DNA of 64,000 nucleotides from Alkalihalobacterium alkalinitrilicum (GTDB taxonomy: Bacteria; Bacillota; Bacilli; Bacillales; Bacillaceae_F): positions 4,943,070 to 5,007,069 of the forward strand of contig NZ_KV917368.1 in assembly GCF_002019605.1 (NCBI RefSeq), given 5' to 3'. The notes below the pieces were generated by a model. It worked only from the letters and a program-made list of their open reading frames with translations, did not search any database and was not told the DNA's origin. This document shows, piece by piece, positions 45,872 through 55,006 of the stretch. Every line of letters begins with the position of its first letter. The first letter of the stretch is position 1. The position numbers were made by a program, and so were the translations under genes.

Positions 45872-46721
45872 GTGCGGATTTTGATTACTGGTGCAAATGG
45901 CCAATTAGGAAAAGATCTTACGAAAATTGTAAAAAAAAAAAGCAAATATTACAGCCTTAGGAAAAGATCAGCTAGACATTACTAATCAAGTCGAAGTTTT
46001 ACGAATTATATCCAAACTGAAACCAGAAGTAATTATTCATGCAGCAGCTTATACGGCTGTAGATGAATGTGAATATGAACAGAAGAAAGCATTTGAGGTT
46101 AATAGTTTAGGAGCCTTTCATGTAGGAATTGCAGCAAAGAATGTTGGAGCAAAAATGGTCTATATTAGTACGGACTATGTGTTTGATGGAGATAAAACGA
46201 GTCCGTATGTGGAAGAAGATCAACCCAATCCAAAGAATGTTTATGGGATGAGCAAATGGCTTGGAGAACAACTAGTTCAGTTAACATTAGAAGAATTATA
46301 TGTTGTGAGAACATCTTGGCTTTACGGAAGTTGCGGAAAAAATTTTGTGAAAACGATGCTTAAATTAGCTGAACAAAAGCAAGAAATTAAAGTGGTCGAT
46401 GATCAAATCGGTTCACCCACTTATACGAAAGACCTTGCAGATGTGATTATGCAGATTATCGGTAAATCTTATGGGGTTTATCATGTTAGTAATACAGGAA
46501 GCTGTAGTTGGTATACGTTTGCGAAACATATTTTTAAGCAAGCAGGCTTTGATCCATATTTGATTCAGCCAACGACAACCGAAGCTTATGGAGCTTTAGC
46601 GCCAAGGCCAGCATATTCAGTTATGGCTCACAAGTCTTTAGAGAAAGAAAAACTGGAAGTTCCAAGAAGATGGGAAGAGGCAGTAAAAGAATTTATTAAG
46701 GAGGAGTTAAGGCGTGATTGA
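45872..46721 (+). pseudogene. rmlD: dTDP-4-dehydrorhamnose reductase, frameshifted at an A11 tract
   Basis: Two frames make one 282-residue RmlD/SpsK. The 5' part from GTG 45872 reads RILITGANGQLGKDL; the 3' part reads on with HAAAYTAVDECEYEQ, YISTDYVFDGD and PKNVYGMSKWLGEQ (YxxxK). Between them an 11-A run (45931-45941) holds one A more than needed (10 would keep the frame: IVKKKK then ANITALG). The rest of the gene is intact and its stop overlaps rmlC. Either inactive, restored by slippage in a long A-tract, phase variable, or a sequence error. Confidence 0.87.
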
Positions 46722-47169
46722 AGGTGTAAAAACGAAGAAATTATTTAAACACTGTGATGATCGAGGTTTTTTTGCTGAGCTTGTAAGAGATGACGAAGCT
46801 TTATTAGAGCGATTCGGGCAAGCATCATGGTCGATGAGTTATCCTGGTGTTATTAAAGCTTTCCATTATCACGAAGAACAAGATGATTTATGGTTTTTTC
46901 CATCTGGAAATGCTCAAGTCGTCCTTCATGACTTGCGCAAAAAAGCGGAAACATATGGCGAAACTGATGTCTATTACATGGGGGAAGAAAATCCAATTGT
47001 ACTATTGATTCCTAAAGGTGTTGCGCACGGTTATCGTGTCCTTGGGCAAAAACCTGCAACGATTATTTATTTTACAACGCAATCCTATTATCCTAAGAAG
47101 CCTGATGAAAAACGGATACCGTGGGATGATCCTATTATTGGGTTTGATTGGGAGACGAAAAATAGATAA
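46714..47169 (+). CDS. rmlC: dTDP-4-dehydrorhamnose 3,5-epimerase-like protein (SpsL type)
   Basis: The 151-residue cupin has CDDRGFFAELVRDDEA, the histidine-bearing PGVIKAFHYHEEQDD, and LIPKGVAHGYRVLGQKP, the RmlC pattern in the short form seen in SpsL. It epimerises C3 and C5 of the 4-keto sugar. GTG start with GGAGGAG upstream and an 8-base overlap with the rmlD end. Last intact gene of the rml operon. Confidence 0.9.
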   Translation: MIEGVKTKKLFKHCDDRGFFAELVRDDEALLERFGQASWSMSYPGVIKAFHYHEEQDDLWFFPSGNAQVVLHDLRKKAETYGETDVYYMGEENPIVLLIPKGVAHGYRVLGQKPATIIYFTTQSYYPKKPDEKRIPWDDPIIGFDWETKNR

Positions 47170-47375
47170 ACTCTTTTAAATAAAACGAGAAAAGTCCTAG
47201 TTGAATTTATAACTTTAATAAATTCGAGAACAACGGCCAAAAATAAATGGTCTTAATCGTCCGATGAAAATTTAAAGGATAAGTGTAGGTAAATTTGTTC
47301 AAAAAAGATACAGGAATTATAAGCGTTTTTTCTTAAAGAGAAACCCTTTTATCAATAACTGCCCTTTTCAAAATG

Positions 47376-47415
47376 GACAACTTCCTTTTCAGAAAATGCA
47401 AGAATTGAGTATATA
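47376..47415 (+). promoter_or_regulatory. Promoter-like element, copy C
   Basis: GGACAACTTCC, 17 bases, AATTGAGTATA (47403-47413). Like copy A the -35 position is CC. It lies just before the decayed rmlD-rmlC copy, as copy B lies before the live rml genes, so it was probably carried along in the duplication. Confidence 0.45.
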
Positions 47416-47454
47416 CGAGCAAAGTTATAAAATCGTATTGAATTCAGCTTGAAC

Positions 47455-48040
47455 ACTTTAGCATTCATTATCATCGCAGCAGGTATGCAGTTGCAAAACA
47501 TATTTGCAACAGGAAGGCTATAATTCTGAATTGATTAAGCCAACTACAACAAATCGGGGCACTAGCACCAAGACCAGCATACTTAATGATGGCGTAAAAA
47601 CTTTGGAAACGATCGAGGTACTTTTGCTGAGCTTGTAAGAGATGACGAAGACCTTTTGGAGCGTTTCGGGCAAGCCGAGGTTCGATGAGTTATCCAGGTG
47701 TTATTAAGGCTTTCCGTTACCATGAGGAACAAGATGATGTATGGCTTTTCCAGTCAGTCAACCATAAGTAGTCCTTCATGAGATGCATAGGAATCTCGAA
47801 CTTACACGCAAACTGAGATCTATTACATGGGTGAAGTGAATCCAATGGTGTTACTTATTCCTAAAGGTTTGACCACGGCTATTGTGACCTTAGGCAAAAA
47901 ACTGTTCGTCTGGTTGTTAGGGTTTACGATTGCGTTGTAAATAACTAATCGTTGAAGCGGATACCTTGGAATGATTCTGCAATGGTTTTGATTGGAAGAA
48001 GAAAAATAGATAAAGTTTTTTAAATAAAACTGGAAAAGAC
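47455..48040 (+). pseudogene. Decayed duplicate of the rmlD 3' end and rmlC
   Basis: Translation in shifting frames gives fragments matching the live genes: a stretch like the rmlD end (PTTT, then degenerate ALAPRPAY), then RGTFAELVRDDEDLLERFG, MSYPGVIKAFRYHEEQDD and YYMGEVNPMVLLIPKG with several frameshifts and stops. The DNA just after it (AATAGATAAAG, then TAAATAAAAC) matches the DNA after live rmlC (AATAGATAAAC, TAAATAAAAC), so the copied unit extended past the gene. No protein can be made. Confidence 0.85.
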
Positions 48041-48119
48041 ATATATCTATACCATTCAAAAAAATGAACATAGTATAATTACCAAATGAGTAAAAAATGG
48101 AAAGATTGGTGTTATGTTA

Positions 48120-48255
48120 TGTCCAATAGAATAGGGAAACCCATTTTTTAATTCCCTATTTTAAAGAGAAAATAGGGGGAGGAGAAACACTAAAAAAAGA
48201 GTTTGGATACGATATCCCTTCACCTAACACGGGTGAGTGCTGGGCAATAAGGTTA
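48120..48255 (+). pseudogene. 5' remnant of mannose-6-phosphate isomerase
   Basis: From about 48120 the sequence reads, with one or two frame changes, KPIF then FKEKI, GGGETLKKEFGYDIPS and PNTGECWAI. This matches the N-terminus of ManA enzymes (…KEKIWGGTKL, FGYDIPS, TGECWAIS). The match stops at about 48255; the following open stretch to 48431 is not recognisably ManA. A truncated, decayed gene. Confidence 0.75.
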
Positions 48256-48606
48256 AGGTTTCTTACAGAAATTCTTCTATCTTATTAAGAAAAAACTTAA
48301 AAATAAAATTAGATCTAGAGAGAATGGGACCATCTGAAATTCCAAGAATAGTGGATCATACAAAGCTAAAAGAAAGCCAGAAATCTCGCCTGAACAATCA
48401 TTATCAGACATCTATAATTTTTGGGTATTAAAAGCGTAGTGGTCATTATAAATTTGCTAGTAAGGTTGAAATATTCCCTATGGAAGGTATTGGTAAAATC
48501 TTATTTCAATGAAATCTTTTTTGCATAGTATGTCATTAGACTAACAATGTATTCTTTTAATAATGTTCGATTCTTTTAATTAAATAACATAATAGGAGTG
48601 AATGGT

Positions 48607-50004
48607 TTGAAATGGGAAAATAAAAATTATTGGTCTTTATATTTGGAATTTATTGAGGAGTTTAAGAAATTAAAATATAAAGGTATCCCAATTCCAATAA
48701 TTTGTAATTTTTCAGAACTTATTAAAGATAATGCTATTCTAAAAGGAGAAATGAAAAAGCCATATTTTATAAATAATCTTAAATATAAAATCTCATCAGA
48801 AAATGATATTCAACCTTCCTTTGACCGATTTAACCCTTTTAAAAACAGTATAACTAAAACAATACAAACAAATGGTAAAGTACTGCTTTATGAATATGTT
48901 TTACGTTTTCCTCCTCAGGTTTTAAAAAAAAATTTTAATCAAGTAAAAACCTTTATTCTTCGAAAAAGACGAAAGGAAGGATATAATAATATACTTCCGA
49001 CCTATTTCTTAGACCAATATCAATGTGAAATTTCTTCAATGGTAAAAAAAATACAAATTCAATCAATGGATATTTTTTCTTGTCCTACATGTCATCCAGT
49101 TTTTAAAAACTGCGAGTTTCAAGAGAAATTTATCCAAACTATACCCCAATTGTTAATGAATCTAGAAAGTATTATAAATTGTTTTAAGGATGTCCGTATT
49201 TCCTGTGTAATTGTTGGTACTACGGAAGATTCGCTTAGTCGTAGTATTGTTGCTGTTGCATCATTAAATGGTGTACCAAGCATTTGTATGCAACATGGAT
49301 TAATTGTGAGAGAAGAAGGCTATTTTCCAGTACTAACAACAAAGCAGGCGGTGTATGGTGAATTTGAGAAAAAGTGGTATTTAAGTAAAGGAGTATTAGA
49401 GCAACAAATTGAAATAATCGGTCACCCTCGTTTTGATGAAATATTTACAAAACAATACAATAATACTTTGGACAGAAAACTAAGGTTAAATACTAGGAAA
49501 AAGTGGGTGCTTCTTGCAACACAACCATCAGATAGATCGAAATGGTTAAAATTAATATCTTGTCTGATGAAAGATCATTCAATTGAAATTATTATTAAAC
49601 CACATCCTTTGGAAATAAATAATGGTGATTATTTAGATTATAAGATATTAGGTTCAAAGTATACTAGAATTAAACTAATTTCGAAAAATAGGATACATTT
49701 ATATGAAATTCTTTCAAACGTTGATATTGTTGTAGTGAATGCTTCAACGGTTGGATTAGAAGCAATATTGATGGGAAAACCAGTTGCAATTTTAAAAAAT
49801 GATACTACCGATTATTATGATAAACTAGGTGAATTTGTTCAGTCTAATCCAAATTTACTTGCTGAAAATATCAAAAGAGTTTTACACGATGATTTTTATA
49901 AAAAGCATTACGAACAAAGACGTAAAAAGTTTATTGCTTTTTCTTATCCACAACAACTTTCAATAAATAGATTAATAAAGGTTATAAATGAGCTAATTAA
50001 TTAA
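48607..50004 (+). CDS. SpsB-like GT-B surface polysaccharide transferase, copy 1
   Basis: The 465-residue protein has a variable N-terminal half and a GT-B-like C-terminal half with PSICMQHGLIVREEGYFP near residue 235, IGHPRFDEIF, IIIKPHPLEINNGDYL and VVNASTVGLEAILMGKP. This fits the capsule/teichoic-acid-like transferase superfamily that includes SpsB. TTG at 48607 follows AGGAG by 8 bases; GTG at 48598 is closer but too near. Its paralog follows at 50120. First gene of the nonulosonic module. Confidence 0.72.
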   Translation: MKWENKNYWSLYLEFIEEFKKLKYKGIPIPIICNFSELIKDNAILKGEMKKPYFINNLKYKISSENDIQPSFDRFNPFKNSITKTIQTNGKVLLYEYVLRFPPQVLKKNFNQVKTFILRKRRKEGYNNILPTYFLDQYQCEISSMVKKIQIQSMDIFSCPTCHPVFKNCEFQEKFIQTIPQLLMNLESIINCFKDVRISCVIVGTTEDSLSRSIVAVASLNGVPSICMQHGLIVREEGYFPVLTTKQAVYGEFEKKWYLSKGVLEQQIEIIGHPRFDEIFTKQYNNTLDRKLRLNTRKKWVLLATQPSDRSKWLKLISCLMKDHSIEIIIKPHPLEINNGDYLDYKILGSKYTRIKLISKNRIHLYEILSNVDIVVVNASTVGLEAILMGKPVAILKNDTTDYYDKLGEFVQSNPNLLAENIKRVLHDDFYKKHYEQRRKKFIAFSYPQQLSINRLIKVINELIN

Positions 50005-50119
50005 ACTTTCATTATAAAGTGACAATAACCAAAAGACTAATCTAGTTTGTTAGCTGTAGATTCAAAAATCTCGCATTCGTGGTACAAATAAATAAAAATC
50101 TTTAATTGGAGAGGTAAAT

Positions 50120-51820
50120 ATGAATACATTTTATAGAAATTATTGGTCCTTATTCGTACAATTTATTGAAGATTTCTACAATGTAAAGTATAAGAATATT
50201 CCTTTACCCTTATTAAGTGCATTTCATTTTTATTTAGATGATGATCTAAAAAGGCAAATGAGAGAGGTGTCTTTTAGCAAAGTGTTGAGAACTAAGATTA
50301 TAAAGGAAAATCAAATTCAATCACACTTTGATTTATATTTAAACAATATAAATCAACATAATAAATTAGCACCGCCTGGTAAAATTCTAATTCATGAAGG
50401 TGACCTATTACGGTTTCCCCAAGATTATTTACGTAGTTTTGATAAGAGAACAACAGAATTATTATTCTCATCAAAGATGAAAAATACTAAAGCATACCAC
50501 AAACATTTAAAAAATCTAAAAGAAATAGGCAAGGTTCACCTTTTAGATAATCATCGAGAGAATGTCGAAAACTTAAAGAATCAGTATATAGCTGAAATAA
50601 AATCCCTATTTGCTCAATATAAGGAGCATATTGTATATAGTAATGAAAATTTCAAACAAAAGTTTATTGAGGATATTCCAGTTATGGTTGACTTATTAGT
50701 GGCATATGAAAATTTCTTTAATAAAGTACCAATATCATGTGTTATTGTCGGAAATACAAGTGGAATGTTTAGTCGTATACTCACATTAATAGCCAATTCA
50801 AAAGGTATACCTACAATTTGTACACAGCATGGGATAATTGCAAGTGAATTAGGTTATTTGCCAGCCTTTGCTTCGAAATATGCTGTCTATGGGTATTATG
50901 AAAAGGAATGGTACCTAAAGAAAGGTGTTCCAAGTGATTCAATTGAGATAACAGGGCATCCACGGTTTGATCATATATTTACAAATGAACATATGTCAAA
51001 ACAAAAATTAATAAAACTATTAAATATTGGACCTAAGAAGAAGCTTGTATTTATTGCAACAAATTTTAACCGTGAACTCAACATTTGGTCCACCTTTATT
51101 AAGGAATTACAAAAAAATCCTTTCATTACAATTATAATTAAACCCCATCCTACAGAAGAAAGAAGGTTAGGAATTCAACATTATAAAGAACTTAGTGCAA
51201 AGTATAATTCAGTAAAACTTGTTCCAGCATCGATGAATTTATATGATATTATCGCAAATGTTGATGTCGTTGTTCAAGAGTTATCTACAGCAGGTTTAGA
51301 AGCAATGCTATTTAATAAGCCAGTTTTTTGTTTAAGAAAAAAAGACTATTATGATCAGAATGATCGATACTACTACGAAAAATTGACGGAATTTTCTGAA
51401 ACTAACCCTAAAAATCTTTCAAAAATAATTGTAAGATTTTTAAATGATGGTAAAATGCAAAAACATAATAAACTAAGGCAAAAAGAGTTCCTTTCCTTTG
51501 CATATCCTCAAACATTATCGGGGGATAAAATTCATAATTTATTACACAAAGTCACTTACCAAAAAAGTTATAGTTCAAAAGCTTTTGAAGATGGCACAAT
51601 TGTTAAAGGAACAGAGGCCCCAATTTATCTTATATACAAAGGAAAAAAACACCATATTCTATCCCCTTTTATATTTAAAAAATTAGGTTGTAAAGTAAAC
51701 GATGTACTAATGGTTAGTGATCAAATTTTAAAAAGTATACCAGACGGTTCTAATATCAATAGAGATAATTTATTCGAATTCATTCGAATTAGAAAGGAAG
51801 GAAGTACCGATGTTTTTTAA
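50120..51820 (+). CDS. SpsB-like transferase, copy 2, with extra C-terminal domain
   Basis: The 566-residue protein shares the layout of copy 1 (NYWSLFVQFIEDF near the start, TICTQHGIIASELGYLP, ITGHPRFDHIF, IIIKPHPTEE, VVQELSTAGLEAMLFNKP). A tail of about 77 residues (490-566) starts EDGTIVKGTEAPIYLIYKG and contains KKHHILSPFIFKKLG and IPDGSNI. This resembles short modules, often repeated, in extracellular proteins of Gram-positive bacteria; I do not know such a fusion in this family. The stop overlaps the next gene by 11 bases. Confidence 0.72.
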   Translation: MNTFYRNYWSLFVQFIEDFYNVKYKNIPLPLLSAFHFYLDDDLKRQMREVSFSKVLRTKIIKENQIQSHFDLYLNNINQHNKLAPPGKILIHEGDLLRFPQDYLRSFDKRTTELLFSSKMKNTKAYHKHLKNLKEIGKVHLLDNHRENVENLKNQYIAEIKSLFAQYKEHIVYSNENFKQKFIEDIPVMVDLLVAYENFFNKVPISCVIVGNTSGMFSRILTLIANSKGIPTICTQHGIIASELGYLPAFASKYAVYGYYEKEWYLKKGVPSDSIEITGHPRFDHIFTNEHMSKQKLIKLLNIGPKKKLVFIATNFNRELNIWSTFIKELQKNPFITIIIKPHPTEERRLGIQHYKELSAKYNSVKLVPASMNLYDIIANVDVVVQELSTAGLEAMLFNKPVFCLRKKDYYDQNDRYYYEKLTEFSETNPKNLSKIIVRFLNDGKMQKHNKLRQKEFLSFAYPQTLSGDKIHNLLHKVTYQKSYSSKAFEDGTIVKGTEAPIYLIYKGKKHHILSPFIFKKLGCKVNDVLMVSDQILKSIPDGSNINRDNLFEFIRIRKEGSTDVF

Positions 51821-52814
51821 AGATAAGAAAATATTAATTATCGGTGGAACAGGTACTATTGGTCAAAGTTTAGTAAAACATATTCTAAAAGAGCAACCCA
51901 AGCTAATCCGAATTTTAAGTAGAGATGAGTATAAACAATTTCACTTACAAAATAAACTAGGTAATCAGAATAACCTCCAATTTTTAATAGGAGATGTACG
52001 AGATTATGATCGAGTTGTCTCTGCCCTAGAAGATATAGATTATGTTTTTCATGTTGCTGCTATGAAGCATGTCCCAACATGTGAATATAACCCTTACGAA
52101 GCCGTACAAACAAATATAAATGGAACTTATAATGTTATTAAAGCAGCCAGTGCTCAAAATGTTAAAAAGGTAGTATTTACTAGTTCTGATAAGGCAATTT
52201 CACCAACAAATACGTACGGTGCAACGAAACTTATTGCTGAAAGATTAATTTCATCAGCTCAGTATAGCAATGGGCGGATCAATACAACCTTTGCAAGTGT
52301 TCGATTTGGTAATGTAATGGGTTCAAGGGGATCAGTGATTCCATTATTTATTAGACAAATTTTGAAAAATAAAAAGGTAACAGTCACTAACCTTAAAATG
52401 ACCCGGTTTATGATGACGTTAAATCAAGCAACAAGCCTTACAATTAAAGCCCTCCAAGAATCAAAAGGAGGAGAAGTTTTTGTTTTAAAGATGCCAGTCA
52501 TTACCTTAAAAGATATGGTAAAGGTTGTAATAGAACAAACCTGTAAAAAATATAATCTAAATAGTAGTGAAATTAAAATTGAAGAAATAGGCTTAAGACT
52601 AGGTGAAAAAATGTATGAGGAATTAATGACTTATGATGAATCGACTATTGCCTGGGAATTGCCAGAAATGTTCATTATACCTGGAATACGAGAGGAAAAG
52701 AGCAGTTACCTAAATGCAAGAGTGGCAAGTTATGGGACATATAGCTCTGATAGTCACCCCCCTATTTCAATCGAAGAAATCAAAACAATAATTTTAAGTG
52801 AAAACCTAATTTAA
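51810..52814 (+). CDS. UDP-GlcNAc 4,6-dehydratase-like SDR (PseB/CapD type)
   Basis: The 334-residue protein has LIIGGTGTIGQSLVKHIL at the N-terminus, HVAAMKHVPTCEYNPYEAV (the characteristic AAMKHV motif) and FTSSDKAISPTNTYGATKLI (with Asp-Lys and YxxxK), the inverting 4,6-dehydratase (FlaA1/PseB/CapD) pattern. It would make the 4-keto-6-deoxy-L-altro sugar that begins pseudaminic acid synthesis. AGGAAGG precedes the ATG. Length is normal for the family. Confidence 0.85.
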   Translation: MFFKDKKILIIGGTGTIGQSLVKHILKEQPKLIRILSRDEYKQFHLQNKLGNQNNLQFLIGDVRDYDRVVSALEDIDYVFHVAAMKHVPTCEYNPYEAVQTNINGTYNVIKAASAQNVKKVVFTSSDKAISPTNTYGATKLIAERLISSAQYSNGRINTTFASVRFGNVMGSRGSVIPLFIRQILKNKKVTVTNLKMTRFMMTLNQATSLTIKALQESKGGEVFVLKMPVITLKDMVKVVIEQTCKKYNLNSSEIKIEEIGLRLGEKMYEELMTYDESTIAWELPEMFIIPGIREEKSSYLNARVASYGTYSSDSHPPISIEEIKTIILSENLI

Positions 52815-52829
52815 AAGGAGGAAGCAATT

Positions 52830-53777
52830 TTGAAAATTCTTGTCACTGGTGGTGCAGGATTTATAGGTAGATGGGTTGTTAAACAATTATTAAAGGATGG
52901 TCATCAAATCTGGGTATTAGACGATCTTTCAAATGGCAGACAAGAAAATATCAATGAATTTATGAAACATAAAAATTTTATGAAATTTATAAAAGGTGAC
53001 ATTAAAGATATTCCGCTACTTGAAAAGCTATTTTTTAATAATGGATATGATCTTTGTTACCACCTAGGAGCGAGTATTAACGTTCAAGATAGCATTGATG
53101 ATCCAATATCGACCTTTAATAACGATACAATAGGAACTTTTCAAGTTTTGGAACAATGTAGAAAACATCATGTAAAAATTGTTTTTATGAGTACCTGTAT
53201 GGTTTATGATCGAGCTACTAATCCAGATGGTATAAAGGAAACAGATCCGATAAAACCAGCTTCGCCATATGCTGGTGCAAAAATCTCTGCAGAAAATATG
53301 GTTTTGTCTTATTTCTATGCATATGATCTTCCAGCCGTCATTATTCGTCCATTTAACACGTATGGACCTTTCCAAAAAACAGGAGGTGAAGGTGGAGTAG
53401 TAGCTATTTTTTTAAAAAATAAATTAGATGGTAAACCGCTGTATATCTATGGTGATGGAACACAAACACGTGACCTTCTTTATGTCGAAGATTGTGCTCG
53501 TTTTGTCGTCCAATCGGGATATTCGAACAGTGTAAATGGTGAAATTGTTAATGCTGGTTTAGGACGTGACATTTCCATCAATGACTTAGCAAAATTAACT
53601 GTTAAAGATGAATCTAGAATTCAACATGTAGAACACATTCATCCGCAAAGTGAAATACAAAAGTTATTATGTAACTATGAAAAAGCAAAACGGTTATTTG
53701 ATTGGGAACCTAAAATCAGTTTAGAAGAAGGAATTAAAAAAACTGAGGAATGGATAAGAACAACAAACCTTATATAA
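52830..53777 (+). CDS. NAD-dependent epimerase/dehydratase SDR
   Basis: The 315-residue extended SDR has [49 protein letters not shown] and SPYAGAKISAENMV (YxxxK), then RPFNTYGPFQKTGGEGG. The specificity is unknown; such SDRs next to a PseB-like gene may give a second 4-keto or epimerised hexosamine. The TTG start follows GGAGG. It lies 15 bases after the PseB-like gene and 13 before the aminotransferase. Confidence 0.82.
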   Translation: MKILVTGGAGFIGRWVVKQLLKDGHQIWVLDDLSNGRQENINEFMKHKNFMKFIKGDIKDIPLLEKLFFNNGYDLCYHLGASINVQDSIDDPISTFNNDTIGTFQVLEQCRKHHVKIVFMSTCMVYDRATNPDGIKETDPIKPASPYAGAKISAENMVLSYFYAYDLPAVIIRPFNTYGPFQKTGGEGGVVAIFLKNKLDGKPLYIYGDGTQTRDLLYVEDCARFVVQSGYSNSVNGEIVNAGLGRDISINDLAKLTVKDESRIQHVEHIHPQSEIQKLLCNYEKAKRLFDWEPKISLEEGIKKTEEWIRTTNLI

Positions 53778-53790
53778 AGGAGAAAAAATA

Positions 53791-54987
53791 ATGAGTAAGG
53801 AACAATTAGCCATTCATGGTGGAAAGTCCGTTAGAGATTCATATCTTCCATATGGACGACAGTGGATTGATGATAAAGATATTCAAGCGGTTGTTAATGT
53901 ATTAAAAAGTGATTACTTAACGACAGGACCTATAATTACTCGATTTGAAAAAGAAATTGCCGATTATGTTGGTGCAAAATACGCAGTAGCATTTTCAAAT
54001 GGAACAGCTGCCTTACATGGAGCATGCTTTGCTGCAGGTATCAAAAAAAATGATGAAGTGATTACAACTCCAATGACATTTGCAGCAAGTGTTAATTGTA
54101 TACTCTATCAAGGTGGAAAACCAGTATTTGCCGATGTAGATCCTAAAACCTATAATATTTCTCCTAACAATATCAAACAACTTATTACTAAAAAAACAAA
54201 AGCGATTATTCCTGTCGATTTCACTGGTCAGCCAGCCACCCTTGATGAAATTATTTCCATAGCCAATAAACATAAACTAATTGTTATTGAAGATGCAGCT
54301 CACTCCTTAGGAGCCTTTTACAAAGGTAAGAAAATCGGTTCAATTAGCGATATGACCATGTTTAGCTTTCACCCAGTTAAACATATAACAACGGGTGAAG
54401 GAGGAATAATCACAACAAATAATAAGGACTATTTTGAAAAACTTATGCAATTTCGAACTCATGGTATAACCCGTAATAATGATAAATTATTTCAATATCA
54501 TGGACCGTGGTATTATGAGATGCAATTTCTTGGTTTCAATTATCGGATGACAGATATCCAAGCTGCACTGGGCATTAGTCAATTAAAAAAATTAATTCAA
54601 TTTATTGAATATAGAAAACGAATCATTGAAAAGTACAATATGGGATTCAAAGATCTGGAGCAAATTACAATTCCATACCAAAAAAAAGACCATGAATCTA
54701 GTTGGCATTTATATATTATTCGATTAAATTTAGATCAATTAACAGTAGGTCGTAAAGAAGTTTTTGAGGCGTTAATAAAGGAGAATATTGGTGTAAATGT
54801 GCATTATATTCCTGTTCATTTGCAACCTTACTATCAAAGATTAGGGTATAAAAAAGGTATTTGTCCAAATGCTGAAAAGTTATATGAAGAAATTATTACA
54901 CTTCCGCTTTTTCCTGCAATGTCTGAAAAAGACGTAGAAGATGTGATAAATGGCGTTAAAAAAGTTATAGAATTTTATAGATATTAA
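53791..54987 (+). CDS. DegT/PseC-type sugar aminotransferase
   Basis: The 398-residue PLP enzyme has LAIHGGKSVRDSYLPYGRQW, AFSNGTAALHGACFAAGI, VIEDAAHSLGAFYKG and the PLP lysine in FSFHPVKHITTGEGG near residue 195. It belongs to the PseC/SpsC group that adds the 4-amino group to UDP-4-keto-6-deoxy-hexoses. AAAGGAG precedes the ATG. A decayed C-terminal relative lies at 61800. Confidence 0.9.
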   Translation: MSKEQLAIHGGKSVRDSYLPYGRQWIDDKDIQAVVNVLKSDYLTTGPIITRFEKEIADYVGAKYAVAFSNGTAALHGACFAAGIKKNDEVITTPMTFAASVNCILYQGGKPVFADVDPKTYNISPNNIKQLITKKTKAIIPVDFTGQPATLDEIISIANKHKLIVIEDAAHSLGAFYKGKKIGSISDMTMFSFHPVKHITTGEGGIITTNNKDYFEKLMQFRTHGITRNNDKLFQYHGPWYYEMQFLGFNYRMTDIQAALGISQLKKLIQFIEYRKRIIEKYNMGFKDLEQITIPYQKKDHESSWHLYIIRLNLDQLTVGRKEVFEALIKENIGVNVHYIPVHLQPYYQRLGYKKGICPNAEKLYEEIITLPLFPAMSEKDVEDVINGVKKVIEFYRY

Positions 54988-55006
54988 AACAAGGGAGGAG
55001 GACTTA

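Noticed and set aside
45872-46721. Programmed frameshift in rmlD
   Set aside because: An A11 run could support slippage, but there is no stimulatory structure visible and other members of the family are not frameshifted; kept as a broken or phase-variable gene instead.
47823-48071. 82-residue reverse frame
   Set aside because: It lies opposite the decayed rmlC copy, whose forward similarity explains the sequence.
48237-48431. 64-residue frame after the manA remnant
   Set aside because: It begins inside the decayed manA sequence in another frame and has no ribosome site.
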